A stretch of 64,000 nucleotides of DNA from Congregibacter litoralis KT71 (GCF_000153125.2 NZ_CM002299.1:4287118-4351117); one strand, 5' to 3'; counted from the stretch's first letter, positions 22,342 to 30,834 are shown. Program-made: numbers and translations. The notes: generated by a model not told the origin, from the sequence alone.

Positions 22342-23922
22342 TCAATCAATCATCGGTAAAGAAACATACGCAGAGGTGCCCTTTCCTTCGCGGGAGAGCA
22401 AGCGGAAGTCTGCGCTCGCACTGCGGCAGAGCTCACTTACGATTCCCAGGCCCAGTCCCTGGCCGTCGGAGTCCATGCCTTTGACGCCAGGTTCAAGCAC
22501 CGTTTCTAATGTGTTGCTGTCAATTCCAGCGCCATCATCATGAACCTGAAACACCATCTTGGCACCGCGTCGCCGAAAACCAACGACAATTCGTTTTGCC
22601 TGAGCGTGCGCCAGGGCATTGGACACCAAATTGGTCATGACCCTCATCATGGGCAAGGGTTCGACCAAAACGCTACCTTTGGCACAAACAACGCGCAGTC
22701 GGACTCCCTGCTCTTCGGCCTGTCCTGAGAACATTTGCTCCAACATTTGCGCGAATGTTTGCACATCGACTGCTTCGGCTTCGCCGGAGGTGGAATCACC
22801 GGGTTCAAGCTCGGCATCGTTACTGTGGGTATCCGCAGAGTCATCCCCGACATAGGCGTGGGAAAGACTGGCGATGTAATCAATGGCTCTCGATAGTTTG
22901 CCTGCATCGTCGCTTTGCCCAGCGCGCTGCATTTGGTCTACCGCGTGCCTCAGCGCAATCACCGGTTGCTTGAGGTCGTGCGATACGGTGGCAAGCCTGG
23001 ATCGATGCTGGCTAGCGGCCGTCAGTGCATCCTGATAATCCGACCGCGCCTGACTCAGAGCGAGCTGCAACTGCGCCTCGTTACGCTCTGCTTCAAGAAC
23101 TTGCCGCTCCGCTTTGAGTTTCTCTCTGGTATTGGCCACGATCTGCCATACCACCGCCGCCAACGAGGACATGGCGTAGAGGAGCGCAGTGAAGCGGTTG
23201 AGCTCGTTCATTCGCGCCTGCGAAAGACCCTCACCGGTGTAATGAACCACTTGTATTGCGATCGCTATACCAGCAAAACCGAGAGGGAAAAAGCGCGTCA
23301 GTCTTCGCTGCAGGGGGTCTCTCACGGACCAGGTCATCGGTGGTAGGGCCTGAGAGACCAGCATCAAAAAGAACAACAGATTTACCGGCAGCCACATGAA
23401 AGCGAGAGAGATGTTACCGAGCCAAAACACACAGCTGGCAGGAAAACACGCAGATATAAGCGCTAACAATTTAAAACCAGGCTTAAACCGTGCCAGAGGA
23501 TGATGCAGCTCTATTCTTGCCGAGACGATGATAAAACCAATTGCTGTCGTAGAAGACAGGAGAAGAAACGGCACCACCCAGACAACAAAGTCACCGCCTC
23601 CTAAAAGATAAGCCAGGTTGCCGTCCATACTGGCCACACTGAGGAGCAACAGCGAAAACAAGGCAACATACGCCATCCACTGAAATTCTCGGTAGGCCAG
23701 AATCACGGCAGCCGAAACGGCGATGATGGTTATGGAGAATGTGTAAAAAACGGCATCGCCCATTGCTGGCACATAGTTCTCTGTGAGCGCAGAGGCTCCC
23801 GCCGCCCACACTAAAGTGCCCAGGCCGCATGCAAGCCGCAGAAACCGCTTACAGACTCGAGACTGACTCACACTGCCCGGACGAGCGCGCTTGAGCATTA
23901 AATGAGCTAGTGTTTTCACCAT
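22342..23922 (-). CDS. Sensor histidine kinase with 7-8 TM N-terminal region
   Basis: This 526-aa protein has seven or eight closely spaced TM helices (about residues 20-250) and no large periplasmic domain. A coiled coil follows (about 255-305), then the H-box ATVSHDLKQPVIALRHAV with His315. The HATPase domain shows NLVSNALAHA, DDGAGID and GQGLGLGIV. The start at 23922 has AGGGA 7 nt upstream. The TM bundle suggests sensing within the membrane, as in 7TMR-type receptors. The adjacent NarL-type regulator is the probable partner. A copy of the shared operator lies 65 bp upstream of the start, so the kinase gene is probably under control of its own circuit. Confidence 0.88.
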   Translation of the reverse strand: MVKTLAHLMLKRARPGSVSQSRVCKRFLRLACGLGTLVWAAGASALTENYVPAMGDAVFYTFSITIIAVSAAVILAYREFQWMAYVALFSLLLLSVASMDGNLAYLLGGGDFVVWVVPFLLLSSTTAIGFIIVSARIELHHPLARFKPGFKLLALISACFPASCVFWLGNISLAFMWLPVNLLFFLMLVSQALPPMTWSVRDPLQRRLTRFFPLGFAGIAIAIQVVHYTGEGLSQARMNELNRFTALLYAMSSLAAVVWQIVANTREKLKAERQVLEAERNEAQLQLALSQARSDYQDALTAASQHRSRLATVSHDLKQPVIALRHAVDQMQRAGQSDDAGKLSRAIDYIASLSHAYVGDDSADTHSNDAELEPGDSTSGEAEAVDVQTFAQMLEQMFSGQAEEQGVRLRVVCAKGSVLVEPLPMMRVMTNLVSNALAHAQAKRIVVGFRRRGAKMVFQVHDDGAGIDSNTLETVLEPGVKGMDSDGQGLGLGIVSELCRSASADFRLLSREGKGTSAYVSLPMID

Positions 23923-23986
23923 GCCGGATCCCTGATTACCGCCGAATTCTCCTTGCATAGTCGGGGATTGCCTTCGGTGATGCCAT

Positions 23987-24000
23987 GGGGCATTCACCCC
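23987..24000 (-). promoter_or_regulatory. Shared operator GGGG-N6-CCCC, copy 2
   Basis: The minus strand reads ATATGGGGTGAATGCCCCAT, between the response regulator gene and the kinase gene, 65 bp before the kinase start. Confidence 0.7.
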
Positions 24001-24006
24001 ATATTG

Positions 24007-24675
24007 CTAAGTAGCGTCGATCAAACCGTCTTTGAGAGCTCTAGCCATAAGTTGCGCAACGGAGTGCACCTCCAGCTTCAACATAACGCTGCCGCGATGT
24101 TTTTCCACTGTTTTAGGACTGATATTCAGCTCTTGGGCGATTTCTTTATTCGACTTTCCCATGACAATCATGTTGAGCACCTGCCGCTCTCGCCCAGTGA
24201 GTGTTTCACCTTGCTGCCCTTTGCGAATGATGTCCGTAAGCTCCGGCGCGACGTATCGTTCTCCCATCAGAATAAGCGGCAACTTCGCCAGCATATCTCG
24301 CGCTGGGCTGAGCTTGCTAAAGATTGCATCTGCTCCGGCTTCCAAAATGCCCGCCAAAACGCTTGGGGAGGTAACGCCGGTAAAAATAACTATCCGCGTA
24401 TCCGGACTCCAGCGTCGAACGTCGTGAATAATCTCCGCGCCACCGGCGAGGGGCATCGAAACATCAAGAAATAAAAGTCCTGGTCGTTTTGCCTTAATAG
24501 CGGCAATCGCTTCAAGCCCGTTTTCTGCGGTACCGACAATCTCGAAGTTGCCGGGCGAATCCGCCGCTCCGGGTAGCGTCGCCACACTTAACAAATCGTA
24601 AATAGCATCACGAATAATGGAATGGTCGTCGGCGATAACAACGGTAGTGGTTCCTGTGGGCGCTTCGCTGGACAT
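24007..24675 (-). CDS. Response regulator, NarL/FixJ type
   Basis: This 222-aa protein has a receiver domain with DD at 16-17, the phosphorylated Asp71 in LLFLDVSMP and the conserved IVIFTG switch strand. A LuxR helix-turn-helix follows (LTGRERQVLNMIVMGKSNKE, then LNISPKTVEKHRGSVMLKL). ATG at 24675 has AAGGAG 5 nt upstream; a GTG two codons earlier is less likely. The kinase gene follows, separated by a copy of the shared operator. NarL-type dimers bind short inverted repeats, so this protein is the best candidate to bind the GGGG-N6-CCCC sites. No operator precedes its own gene. Confidence 0.92.
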   Translation of the reverse strand: MSSEAPTGTTTVVIADDHSIIRDAIYDLLSVATLPGAADSPGNFEIVGTAENGLEAIAAIKAKRPGLLFLDVSMPLAGGAEIIHDVRRWSPDTRIVIFTGVTSPSVLAGILEAGADAIFSKLSPARDMLAKLPLILMGERYVAPELTDIIRKGQQGETLTGRERQVLNMIVMGKSNKEIAQELNISPKTVEKHRGSVMLKLEVHSVAQLMARALKDGLIDAT

Positions 24676-24890
24676 TCGCACTCCTTAATTCGCCAACGAT
24701 TAGTGTGGGCACGCAACGTACATTCCATACGAATGACGCGAAGGTTGGGGAGTGGTTATTGGAGCACGAAGTGTTGTCAGGGGAAAGACATAGAGTACAA
24801 AGGAGGGCTGAGCAATGACGGTGGCTGTTGGACTACGTCTCCAAACCAACAGTGTTATCTAAATCGGGTCAATCTCCCATTCGTTCGAGT

Positions 24891-26210
24891 TCAGTCCGCG
24901 CTGTCGATAGAAGTTACAACACCGTTAAAAAGCATAGTGCCTGTAGAGCGTTCTACAATAGCGAAGCTGAACGGGCGATCCACTATGATTTCGCGGCGGG
25001 GATAAGATCGTCTGACACTGGTAACGCCAACCTTTCCGAGCACAACTGTGACGGCAGCCGCCTTCACTCCCTTTTCATCAAGCTCCAGTCGAGTGTCCTG
25101 TTTGATCAGACGAACGTAGGAAGGTAACTCACTCATACGCCCAAAATCGGCGCTTTGGCTAAACAGGCCCTCAATCCCCATAGCCTTGGGCAGCTGGCTA
25201 GTAGCCGTCATTTCCACGGCGTCGTTAAATGCGAAAACAGGCATCTGAATAGTCAATTCGTTTAACGCTCCCGTATTAGACAATACGGCGGCGATGACTT
25301 CCTGAGCGCCGGGTATTGAATCCTGAAGCAGCCACGACCAGACATCGTCCGTGTCACTTGAAGGCATGTGCACTATGAATGAATACTTTCCGCCTGAAAA
25401 AGGCAGCTCAAAGGCAGAGCTCCCATCGGCAAAGTCAGCAACGGGAGCTATATGATCATTACTGCGAAACGTTTCTGCCGGCTGCAGATTGCCCTCCACG
25501 TTGACGAAACGGTAGCCGTCGTAGATGGGAAGTCGTCGCGCAGATATCGCCCAGGCTCCCTCAAACGTCGCCGCATTAATAATCGCCCAGTCCAGGCACT
25601 CCAGTGTTTTCTGGTTAATAACCTTTTGAACCAACCCCCTCGTCTGCTCTTCAACCCAGGAGTTAATCACGCCGGGAGACTCCGGCGACACGAAATCCAG
25701 TGAACGATCGCCAGCGTTATAGAGGCTTGCTGCTTGCTTCAGAAAAGTGTCCTTAAACTCGAAGGCGTCAGTACGCTGCTGGCATGCAGGGGGGGAATCA
25801 TTACCACTGTGGGCCCACAGCGAACTACTGAGGCTGAAAGCTCCTTGGGAGACGCCTTCGAGAAACGGAGAACTTATCGCTTTTGCGAGTGCCGGCGCGA
25901 CTTCGCTCAACTCCGTGTCACTGTTTTGAAGCAAGCGGCGGTTCAAGAGATCCCTTGTCGTTGTGCCCGCTCCCTCGCTAAGTAGAGCCAGTGCATAGTA
26001 AAGAGACACTGAGGAAATCATGGCATTGCTTTGACTGCCGTACTCCAGACGGGCGAGCAACAAATCGCTGGCTATAGCGTTAATAGACGTTGCGTCCTGT
26101 AACTCTTGGGGACGAAGTGATTCCGCGCTGATGTCCCCGGACTGTGCGCTAACCAAACCGGAGCAAGCGCAGTGCATTACTAAACCAAAAATAAAAAGTC
26201 GGAGTCTCAT
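24891..26210 (-). CDS. Serpin (exported serine protease inhibitor)
   Basis: This 439-aa protein begins MRLRLFIFGLVMHCACSGLVSAQ, a signal peptide; the cysteines could also make a lipoprotein signal. It follows the serpin fold from helix A (SINAIASDLL, SSVSLYYALALLSEGAGTTT) to the C-terminal block. The hinge of the reactive-centre loop reads LELDEKGVKAAAVTVV, where the family has E-E-G-T-E-A-A-A-A. The end reads VDRPFSFAIVERSTGTMLFNG. The loop between them carries VRRSYPRR, so the scissile bond may follow Arg, but P1 cannot be fixed by eye. The small-residue hinge suggests an inhibitory serpin. The start at 26210 has AAGG 5 nt upstream; ATG at 26225 has none. Confidence 0.9.
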   Translation of the reverse strand: MRLRLFIFGLVMHCACSGLVSAQSGDISAESLRPQELQDATSINAIASDLLLARLEYGSQSNAMISSVSLYYALALLSEGAGTTTRDLLNRRLLQNSDTELSEVAPALAKAISSPFLEGVSQGAFSLSSSLWAHSGNDSPPACQQRTDAFEFKDTFLKQAASLYNAGDRSLDFVSPESPGVINSWVEEQTRGLVQKVINQKTLECLDWAIINAATFEGAWAISARRLPIYDGYRFVNVEGNLQPAETFRSNDHIAPVADFADGSSAFELPFSGGKYSFIVHMPSSDTDDVWSWLLQDSIPGAQEVIAAVLSNTGALNELTIQMPVFAFNDAVEMTATSQLPKAMGIEGLFSQSADFGRMSELPSYVRLIKQDTRLELDEKGVKAAAVTVVLGKVGVTSVRRSYPRREIIVDRPFSFAIVERSTGTMLFNGVVTSIDSAD

Positions 26211-26238
26211 AAAAACCTTACGCATCGACAGAAGGGCG

Positions 26239-26252
26239 CCCCATGGGTGGGG
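26239..26252. promoter_or_regulatory. Reversed variant CCCC-N6-GGGG site before the serpin gene
   Basis: CCCC-ATGGGT-GGGG lies 29 bp before the serpin start codon. The spacing matches the shared operator, but the arms are inverted and the distance to the gene is shorter. It may be chance. Confidence 0.25.
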
Positions 26253-26297
26253 TCATTACACGTGGCGCCGCAAAAAGTGCCGCTAGACCAGGTAACG

Positions 26298-28085
26298 CTA
26301 GAAGTCATACAGGTACTGATCTCGCGTATTGGTCACGACACCCAGTTCAGCACCCAGCCCTACGCCGCCGCCCAGGCTAAAGCCGGTGGGCACCAAGCCG
26401 CGCTCAGGGAAGTTAATGGATACGCCCACCGAGCCAAGGAGTTTGCCCGAGAAGCTCACACTTTTACCTCGTTCAACGACCCAGTGCTTGGTAGGTACAC
26501 CCTCACCAGACAGGCTCACACTGACGTCAGCGCCCGCGGCCCCGCCAGCGCCACTGCTTAATCCCGTTGAAAACAGGTAACGTCCATCTGGGGCACGATC
26601 GAGGGGTATCGCGTAACCGACGCCGACTTCAGCACCGACGCCTGCTACTGCTCCAGCGCCCAGGCCGATAACCAGAGATTTGGGGAAGTAACCCAACACT
26701 CGTGCACCGTATTCTTTTAGGTCATCCGGAGAGACACCACATATTTTCAGGAGCTCATTAGCACCATTCTCCGATCGACGACGCATCACCTCCTTCATTT
26801 TTTCGTAGTTCTCAGGACGCATCAAACAAGTGCGCAGATTGTTTATGGGCGTATCGACCCCTAATGACTCTACCGCAGCAAACATTTGTTTCGCCGCTTC
26901 TGCGTACTCTTCTTTGGAATATTTGCGGTAGCACATACCCTCGTTCGGAACGATCCCGGGGCGGTAGGAATTCCCATCGTCGCACCAGTGTTTTGGGTTA
27001 GCGTTCCAGCAGCTTTTTTGGTTATCGCCGCCGCAGTTGGGCGTCGGGTCAGTTCCCGGACGAATGCAGCGGCCCTCGCCGGGTTTGCCCGTACCAAAAT
27101 ACTCTAAGCCCGCGTCACACCAAGCTGCAGAGCTGACATTCCAGCAACTGGATTGGCCGAGACCACCACAATTCGGGGTCGGGTCCGTGCCGGGTACAAA
27201 GCAGGTGCCATCGCCTGGCTTGCCACTGCCGAAATACTGAAGGCCCTCGTCACACCACTTCTTGGGATCTACGTTCCAGCAGCTCTTCTGCCCTTTACCG
27301 CCGCAATTGGGTGTCTTGTCGGATCCGGGCTTTAAGCAGCGCCCACCACCCGGCTGGCCGTTGCCGTCGTATTCCAGACCGGGGTCGCACCAGAGTTTTG
27401 GATTGGCATTCCAGCAGCTCGATTGACCGAGACCACCGCAGCTGGGTGTAGGGTCTGTGCCGGGAACCACGCAGGTGCCATCGCCGGGTTTGCCACTGCC
27501 GTAGTACTGCAGCCCTTTATCACACCATTTTTTCGGGTCTACATTCCAGCAGCTTTTCTGTCCTTTACCGCCGCAATTGGGTGTCTTGTCGGATCCGGGC
27601 TTCAGGCAGCGCCCACCCCCCGGCTGGCCGTTGCCGTCATATTCCAGGCCTTTATCACACCACTTCTTGGGATCAATATTCCAGCAGCTTTTCTGATTCA
27701 AGCCACCGCAGTCCGGTGTTGGGTCAGTGCCAGCTTTTCGGCAACGTCCCTCGCCGGGCTTACCTGTGCCTACGTACACAAGGTCGCCCTTGCACCACTT
27801 GTTTTTGTCTACATTCCAGCAGCTTTTCTGATTCAAGCCGCCGCAGGAAGGCTTGGGTTTAGGCTTTGATGTTCTTTTGACGCAGCGACCACCTCCCGGC
27901 TTGCCATTGCCTACGTACTTGAGGTCTCCATCACACCATTTGTCCGGATTGAGACTCCAGCAGCTTTTCTGGTTCAAACCGCCGCAGTCGTCTTTCGCTG
28001 ATGCCGGGCTGGGAAGTAGTAAGACACCTGCCGCAAGCACTATGGCGAAGAAAAATGTCATGGCCCGGATGTTTAGCGTAATCAT
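26298..28085 (-). CDS. Exported protein with eight four-cysteine CGG..SCW repeats and barrel-like C-terminus
   Basis: This 595-aa protein has a signal peptide ending ASA at residue 30. Eight tandem units of about 45 residues follow (34 to about 390), each with the pattern C-G-G-x2-Q-x-S-C-W-x6-W-C-x2-G-L-x-Y-x-G-x-G-x-P-G-x-G-x-C, giving four cysteines and thus probably two disulfides per unit. A helical domain follows (LRTCLMRPENYEKMKEVM, ICGVSPDDLKEYG). A Gly-rich C-terminal segment of alternating strands ends DQYLYDF; a final aromatic residue is typical of outer-membrane barrels. The start at 28085 has CAGGAA 7 nt upstream. It lies 81 bp after the GYGQPP-repeat gene and has no operator of its own, so the two are probably one operon. 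A paralogue starts at 30575. The function is unknown; a surface-displayed binding or adhesive protein is likely. Confidence 0.8.
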   Translation of the reverse strand: MITLNIRAMTFFFAIVLAAGVLLLPSPASAKDDCGGLNQKSCWSLNPDKWCDGDLKYVGNGKPGGGRCVKRTSKPKPKPSCGGLNQKSCWNVDKNKWCKGDLVYVGTGKPGEGRCRKAGTDPTPDCGGLNQKSCWNIDPKKWCDKGLEYDGNGQPGGGRCLKPGSDKTPNCGGKGQKSCWNVDPKKWCDKGLQYYGSGKPGDGTCVVPGTDPTPSCGGLGQSSCWNANPKLWCDPGLEYDGNGQPGGGRCLKPGSDKTPNCGGKGQKSCWNVDPKKWCDEGLQYFGSGKPGDGTCFVPGTDPTPNCGGLGQSSCWNVSSAAWCDAGLEYFGTGKPGEGRCIRPGTDPTPNCGGDNQKSCWNANPKHWCDDGNSYRPGIVPNEGMCYRKYSKEEYAEAAKQMFAAVESLGVDTPINNLRTCLMRPENYEKMKEVMRRRSENGANELLKICGVSPDDLKEYGARVLGYFPKSLVIGLGAGAVAGVGAEVGVGYAIPLDRAPDGRYLFSTGLSSGAGGAAGADVSVSLSGEGVPTKHWVVERGKSVSFSGKLLGSVGVSINFPERGLVPTGFSLGGGVGLGAELGVVTNTRDQYLYDF

Positions 28086-28166
28086 GTTCAATTCCTGTCT
28101 ATTTGGCTCGGGTCGCAACAATCCTGGGTCGCAACAAAGAAGAGTCTGGAATGCGCGTGGCGCACT

Positions 28167-29096
28167 TTACTGCCAGGGGTTGACGGGTGGCTGACCTTGA
28201 TCAGGGTCAACCGTAGGTTCACCGGGTACGGGCTGACCAGGAATAGGCTGTGGCTGAGGATATGCAGGTGGCTGACCGTAACCCGGTTGCTGACCATACC
28301 CTGGCGGTTGACCATATCCTGGCTGCTCACCATATCCGGGAGGCTGACCATATGCTGGCGGTTGACCGTATCCCGGTTGCTCACCATATCCGGGAGGCTG
28401 ACCATACGCTGGCGGTTGACCGTATCCCGGTTGCTCACCATATCCGGGAGGCTGACCATATGCTGGTGGTTGACCGTATCCTGGCTGCTCACCATATCCC
28501 GGTGGCTGGCCATATGCTGGCGGTTGACCATATCCGGGAGGCTGACCATAAGCAGGCGGCTGACCGAAACCAGGCTGCGCGCCACAGCCCTGTCCTGAAG
28601 TCATACAGGACTTTTCAAACTCAAAAGCTTGTTGATCCGTGATGCTAACCGGCATCAGCTTGTACTTTACCGGTCCAAGCATGCCTGCCACGTTCACATC
28701 CAACAGACCGTCCGGCGTGATCGTCGCGTTAAACTGGCCTACCAGCGGAAGATCCTTGCCCGTGTATTGTCCAGGTCCTGTGCGGCGCAGCTCGCTGATT
28801 ACGACCATCATCGGTTCGACCTTGAGCACGAACATGTGCACCCACGGATCAACGACATAGGCGCGGCCTCGATCAATGCGGATACGTTTGCGAATCGAAC
28901 TGATCATCCACTCGCCATCGATAGGCATAGCGTCCGTGGCGGGCACGTCCGTCATCATCGGCAGAAATGCGGGTATCTGGGGGACTTCCGGAATTGTCGG
29001 GATGCCCGGGATTTGAGCGTTACTTTTGACACTCACTAACAGCAGTGCCGCCAAGCCGATAAGTGATGAAACTTTGATTGTTCTTTTACTTTCCAT
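28167..29096 (-). CDS. Exported protein with GYGQPP tandem repeats
   Basis: This 309-aa protein begins [22 protein letters not shown], a signal peptide ending near SNAQ. The start at 29096 has CAGGAG 7 nt upstream. Residues about 30-170 form a compact domain with [19 protein letters not shown] and [13 protein letters not shown], which resembles no family known to me. From about residue 180, after a Cys pair ([10 protein letters not shown]), the chain is a low-complexity tail of [12 protein letters not shown] and GYGEQP units. The DNA of the tail is a 54-bp tandem repeat. Tyr/Gly/Pro/Gln tails occur in adhesive and phase-separating proteins. The shared operator lies 71 bp upstream, and the eight-repeat Cys protein gene is downstream in the same unit. 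Confidence 0.75.
   Translation of the reverse strand: MESKRTIKVSSLIGLAALLLVSVKSNAQIPGIPTIPEVPQIPAFLPMMTDVPATDAMPIDGEWMISSIRKRIRIDRGRAYVVDPWVHMFVLKVEPMMVVISELRRTGPGQYTGKDLPLVGQFNATITPDGLLDVNVAGMLGPVKYKLMPVSITDQQAFEFEKSCMTSGQGCGAQPGFGQPPAYGQPPGYGQPPAYGQPPGYGEQPGYGQPPAYGQPPGYGEQPGYGQPPAYGQPPGYGEQPGYGQPPAYGQPPGYGEQPGYGQPPGYGQQPGYGQPPAYPQPQPIPGQPVPGEPTVDPDQGQPPVNPWQ
28321..28536 (-). repeat. Four near-identical 54-bp tandem repeats coding for an 18-residue unit
   Basis: Units run 28321-28374, 28375-28428, 28429-28482 and 28483-28536 and differ at only a few positions. Each codes for [18 protein letters not shown]. Shorter, diverged units flank them to about 28258 and 28582. A multiple of three keeps the frame, so copy number can change without breaking the gene. 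Confidence 0.9.
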
Positions 29097-29166
29097 GTCG
29101 AACTCCTGGTGTCGTTCTTTCGTAAGCGTTGAAGTTAGTCTATGACTGGACGATGGCATCGGGTAT

Positions 29167-29180
29167 GGGGTAAATCCCCC
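29167..29180 (-). promoter_or_regulatory. Shared operator GGGG-N6-CCCC, copy 3
   Basis: The minus strand reads TTTGGGGGATTTACCCCAT, 71 bp before the start of the GYGQPP-repeat gene. Confidence 0.7.
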
Positions 29181-29276
29181 AAACTGCCCTAACCGGCTTG
29201 TGACTGCCAAATGTGCTTTGTAGAAAACCCCACCAACGCTTCTAAAGCTTGCGTAACGCTGATGGGAATATACCAA

Positions 29277-30575
29277 TTAAAAGTTGTAGAGGTACTGTGC
29301 GACGGTGCCGGTTACCACACCCACTTCCGCACCGGCGCCTGCTCCGCCGCTCACGGTGATACCGATTGGTTTTGCGGAGTCCGTTCCAAAGTCGACGGCT
29401 ACACCACCGCCATACACGGCCTTTCCTGAGTAACTCACACTTACACCGTTGGAGCGGGCCCAGTGATTGCTAGGCATCTCTTCATAGCCCAAGCCCAAAG
29501 CCAGATCGACGCCTGCCGAGACACCAACGCCTGCCGCGAGTCCACCTGCCACATAGAACCGGGCTTCGGGGGCACTGCGCAGGGTGACGTGATAGCCGAT
29601 CGCGCCCTCAATACCGCCGTAGGCAACGGCACTGCCCACGACCGCAATGGACAAGTTCCAACTTTTGGCACTAGCCGCAGACTGTGAGCTGTTGCGGGTA
29701 CCATTCATGGTGCGAAAACCTGATGATCGGCTGCCCGAGGAAAACCCAAGCATCTGATTTCCGAATTCGGCGAGTGCTTGTGGTGATGCGCCGCAGTTGG
29801 CCAGAACGCTATTCACGCCATTTTTTGAGCGATTTTTCATTGCATCGCGAAGTCGCGCAAAGTTCTCAGGTCGTTTCAGGCAAGAGCGAAGTTGTTCGAG
29901 GGGGTTGTTTTGGCCCAGGTTCGCGACGCGCTGAGCAATGGGCCCGGCAACGTCTCGAAGATCCTCATCTTCGATGCGCTCTATGCAGGTACCCTGACCC
30001 GGGATGCCCGTAGGCTTGTACTTCAGATCTCCCCGGCACCACTTCGTAGGGTTAACCGACCAGCAGCTTGACTGGTTCAAACCACCGCATTGCTTCACCT
30101 TACGGGCAACGCAGGTGCCCTTGCCCGGAACGCCCGTGGGCTTGTACTGCAGATCACCGCTGCACCACTCCGTTGGATTCGCACTCCAGCAGCTTGACTG
30201 GTTCAAACCACCGCATTGCTTCACTTTCCGGGCGACACAGGTGCCCGTGCCGGGCACTCCCGTAGGCTTGTACTGGAGGTCACCTTTGCACCACTTTTTT
30301 GGGTTGGCGTTCCAGCAGCTTGATTGATTAAGTCCACCGCATGTTTTCTTAGGACGGGACGTGCTCTTTTTCTTTACACAGCGGCCTTGCCCGGGTTTAC
30401 CGTTACCGCGGTAGCTCAAGCCGCTGTCGCACCATTTCTTTGGATTGATATTCCAACAGCTTTTCTGATGTAAACCACCACAATTGGCGCCGGCCTGGGC
30501 CTGCTCTGCGGCGGGTAGCGTAAAAAATAGCGCCAGGGAAAAAACCAAGGCTGCTTTGCTTGCAAGAGTTTTCAT
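29277..30575 (-). CDS. Exported protein with four four-cysteine CGG..SCW repeats, paralogue of the 595-aa protein
   Basis: This 432-aa protein has a signal peptide ending near AQA. Four repeats follow from Cys32 to about residue 205, with the same cysteine pattern as the 595-aa protein but PTGxPGxGTC in place of GSGKPGDGTC in units 2-4. The helical domain (LRSCLKRPENFARLRDAM, LANCGASPQALAEFG) and the Gly-rich C-terminal segment ending AQYLYNF match those of the paralogue. The start at 30575 is set by the signal peptide; the ribosome site is weak. The shared operator lies 68 bp upstream. Duplication with change of repeat number suggests a surface protein under varied selection. Confidence 0.8.
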   Translation of the reverse strand: MKTLASKAALVFSLALFFTLPAAEQAQAGANCGGLHQKSCWNINPKKWCDSGLSYRGNGKPGQGRCVKKKSTSRPKKTCGGLNQSSCWNANPKKWCKGDLQYKPTGVPGTGTCVARKVKQCGGLNQSSCWSANPTEWCSGDLQYKPTGVPGKGTCVARKVKQCGGLNQSSCWSVNPTKWCRGDLKYKPTGIPGQGTCIERIEDEDLRDVAGPIAQRVANLGQNNPLEQLRSCLKRPENFARLRDAMKNRSKNGVNSVLANCGASPQALAEFGNQMLGFSSGSRSSGFRTMNGTRNSSQSAASAKSWNLSIAVVGSAVAYGGIEGAIGYHVTLRSAPEARFYVAGGLAAGVGVSAGVDLALGLGYEEMPSNHWARSNGVSVSYSGKAVYGGGVAVDFGTDSAKPIGITVSGGAGAGAEVGVVTGTVAQYLYNF

Positions 30576-30642
30576 GATGAGTCTGTCCCGTTGTTGCGTT
30601 AACCGTGGGGACAGGCTACGTATCAGACGCGTGCTATTGGAT

Positions 30643-30656
30643 GGGGTAAAAACCCC
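30643..30656 (-). promoter_or_regulatory. Shared operator GGGG-N6-CCCC, copy 4
   Basis: The minus strand reads ATTTGGGGTTTTTACCCCAT, 68 bp before the start of the four-repeat Cys protein gene. Confidence 0.7.
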
Positions 30657-30764
30657 AAATTGCATGCATGGGCATGGGAAATAAGTCGCAGGTATACGAG
30701 AGATGGTTTGCGGACATCAATCGCCGCTTGTGCCGCCACCATCAGGCAAAATTGATCACAGGAG

Positions 30765-30828
30765 GTTTAGGCATACATGTCCATTTAGACCATGGTCCAT
30801 GGTCCATGGCGGATCCTTGCGCCTAAAC
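30765..30828. repeat. Nested inverted repeats with three CCATGG units
   Basis: Outer arms GTTTAGGC (30765-30772) and GCCTAAAC (30821-30828) enclose TTTAGACCATGGTCCATG and a third CCATGG. The element lies just past the dioxygenase stop codon. It could fold into a hairpin at the end of that transcript, but there is no T-run. Confidence 0.4.
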
Positions 30829-30834
30829 GTTCCC

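Noticed and set aside
26980..27980. Regularly spaced repeats about 135 bp apart
   Set aside because: They are coding repeats of the four-cysteine protein, not a DNA array.
28321..28536. Possible CRISPR array
   Set aside because: Units are contiguous with no unique spacers and code for an 18-residue protein repeat.
28197..28642. Open frames on the plus strand through the 54-bp repeats, with repetitive products
   Set aside because: The repeat unit is a multiple of three without stops in other frames, so all frames stay open. The minus-strand frame has a signal peptide and ribosome site and is the real gene.
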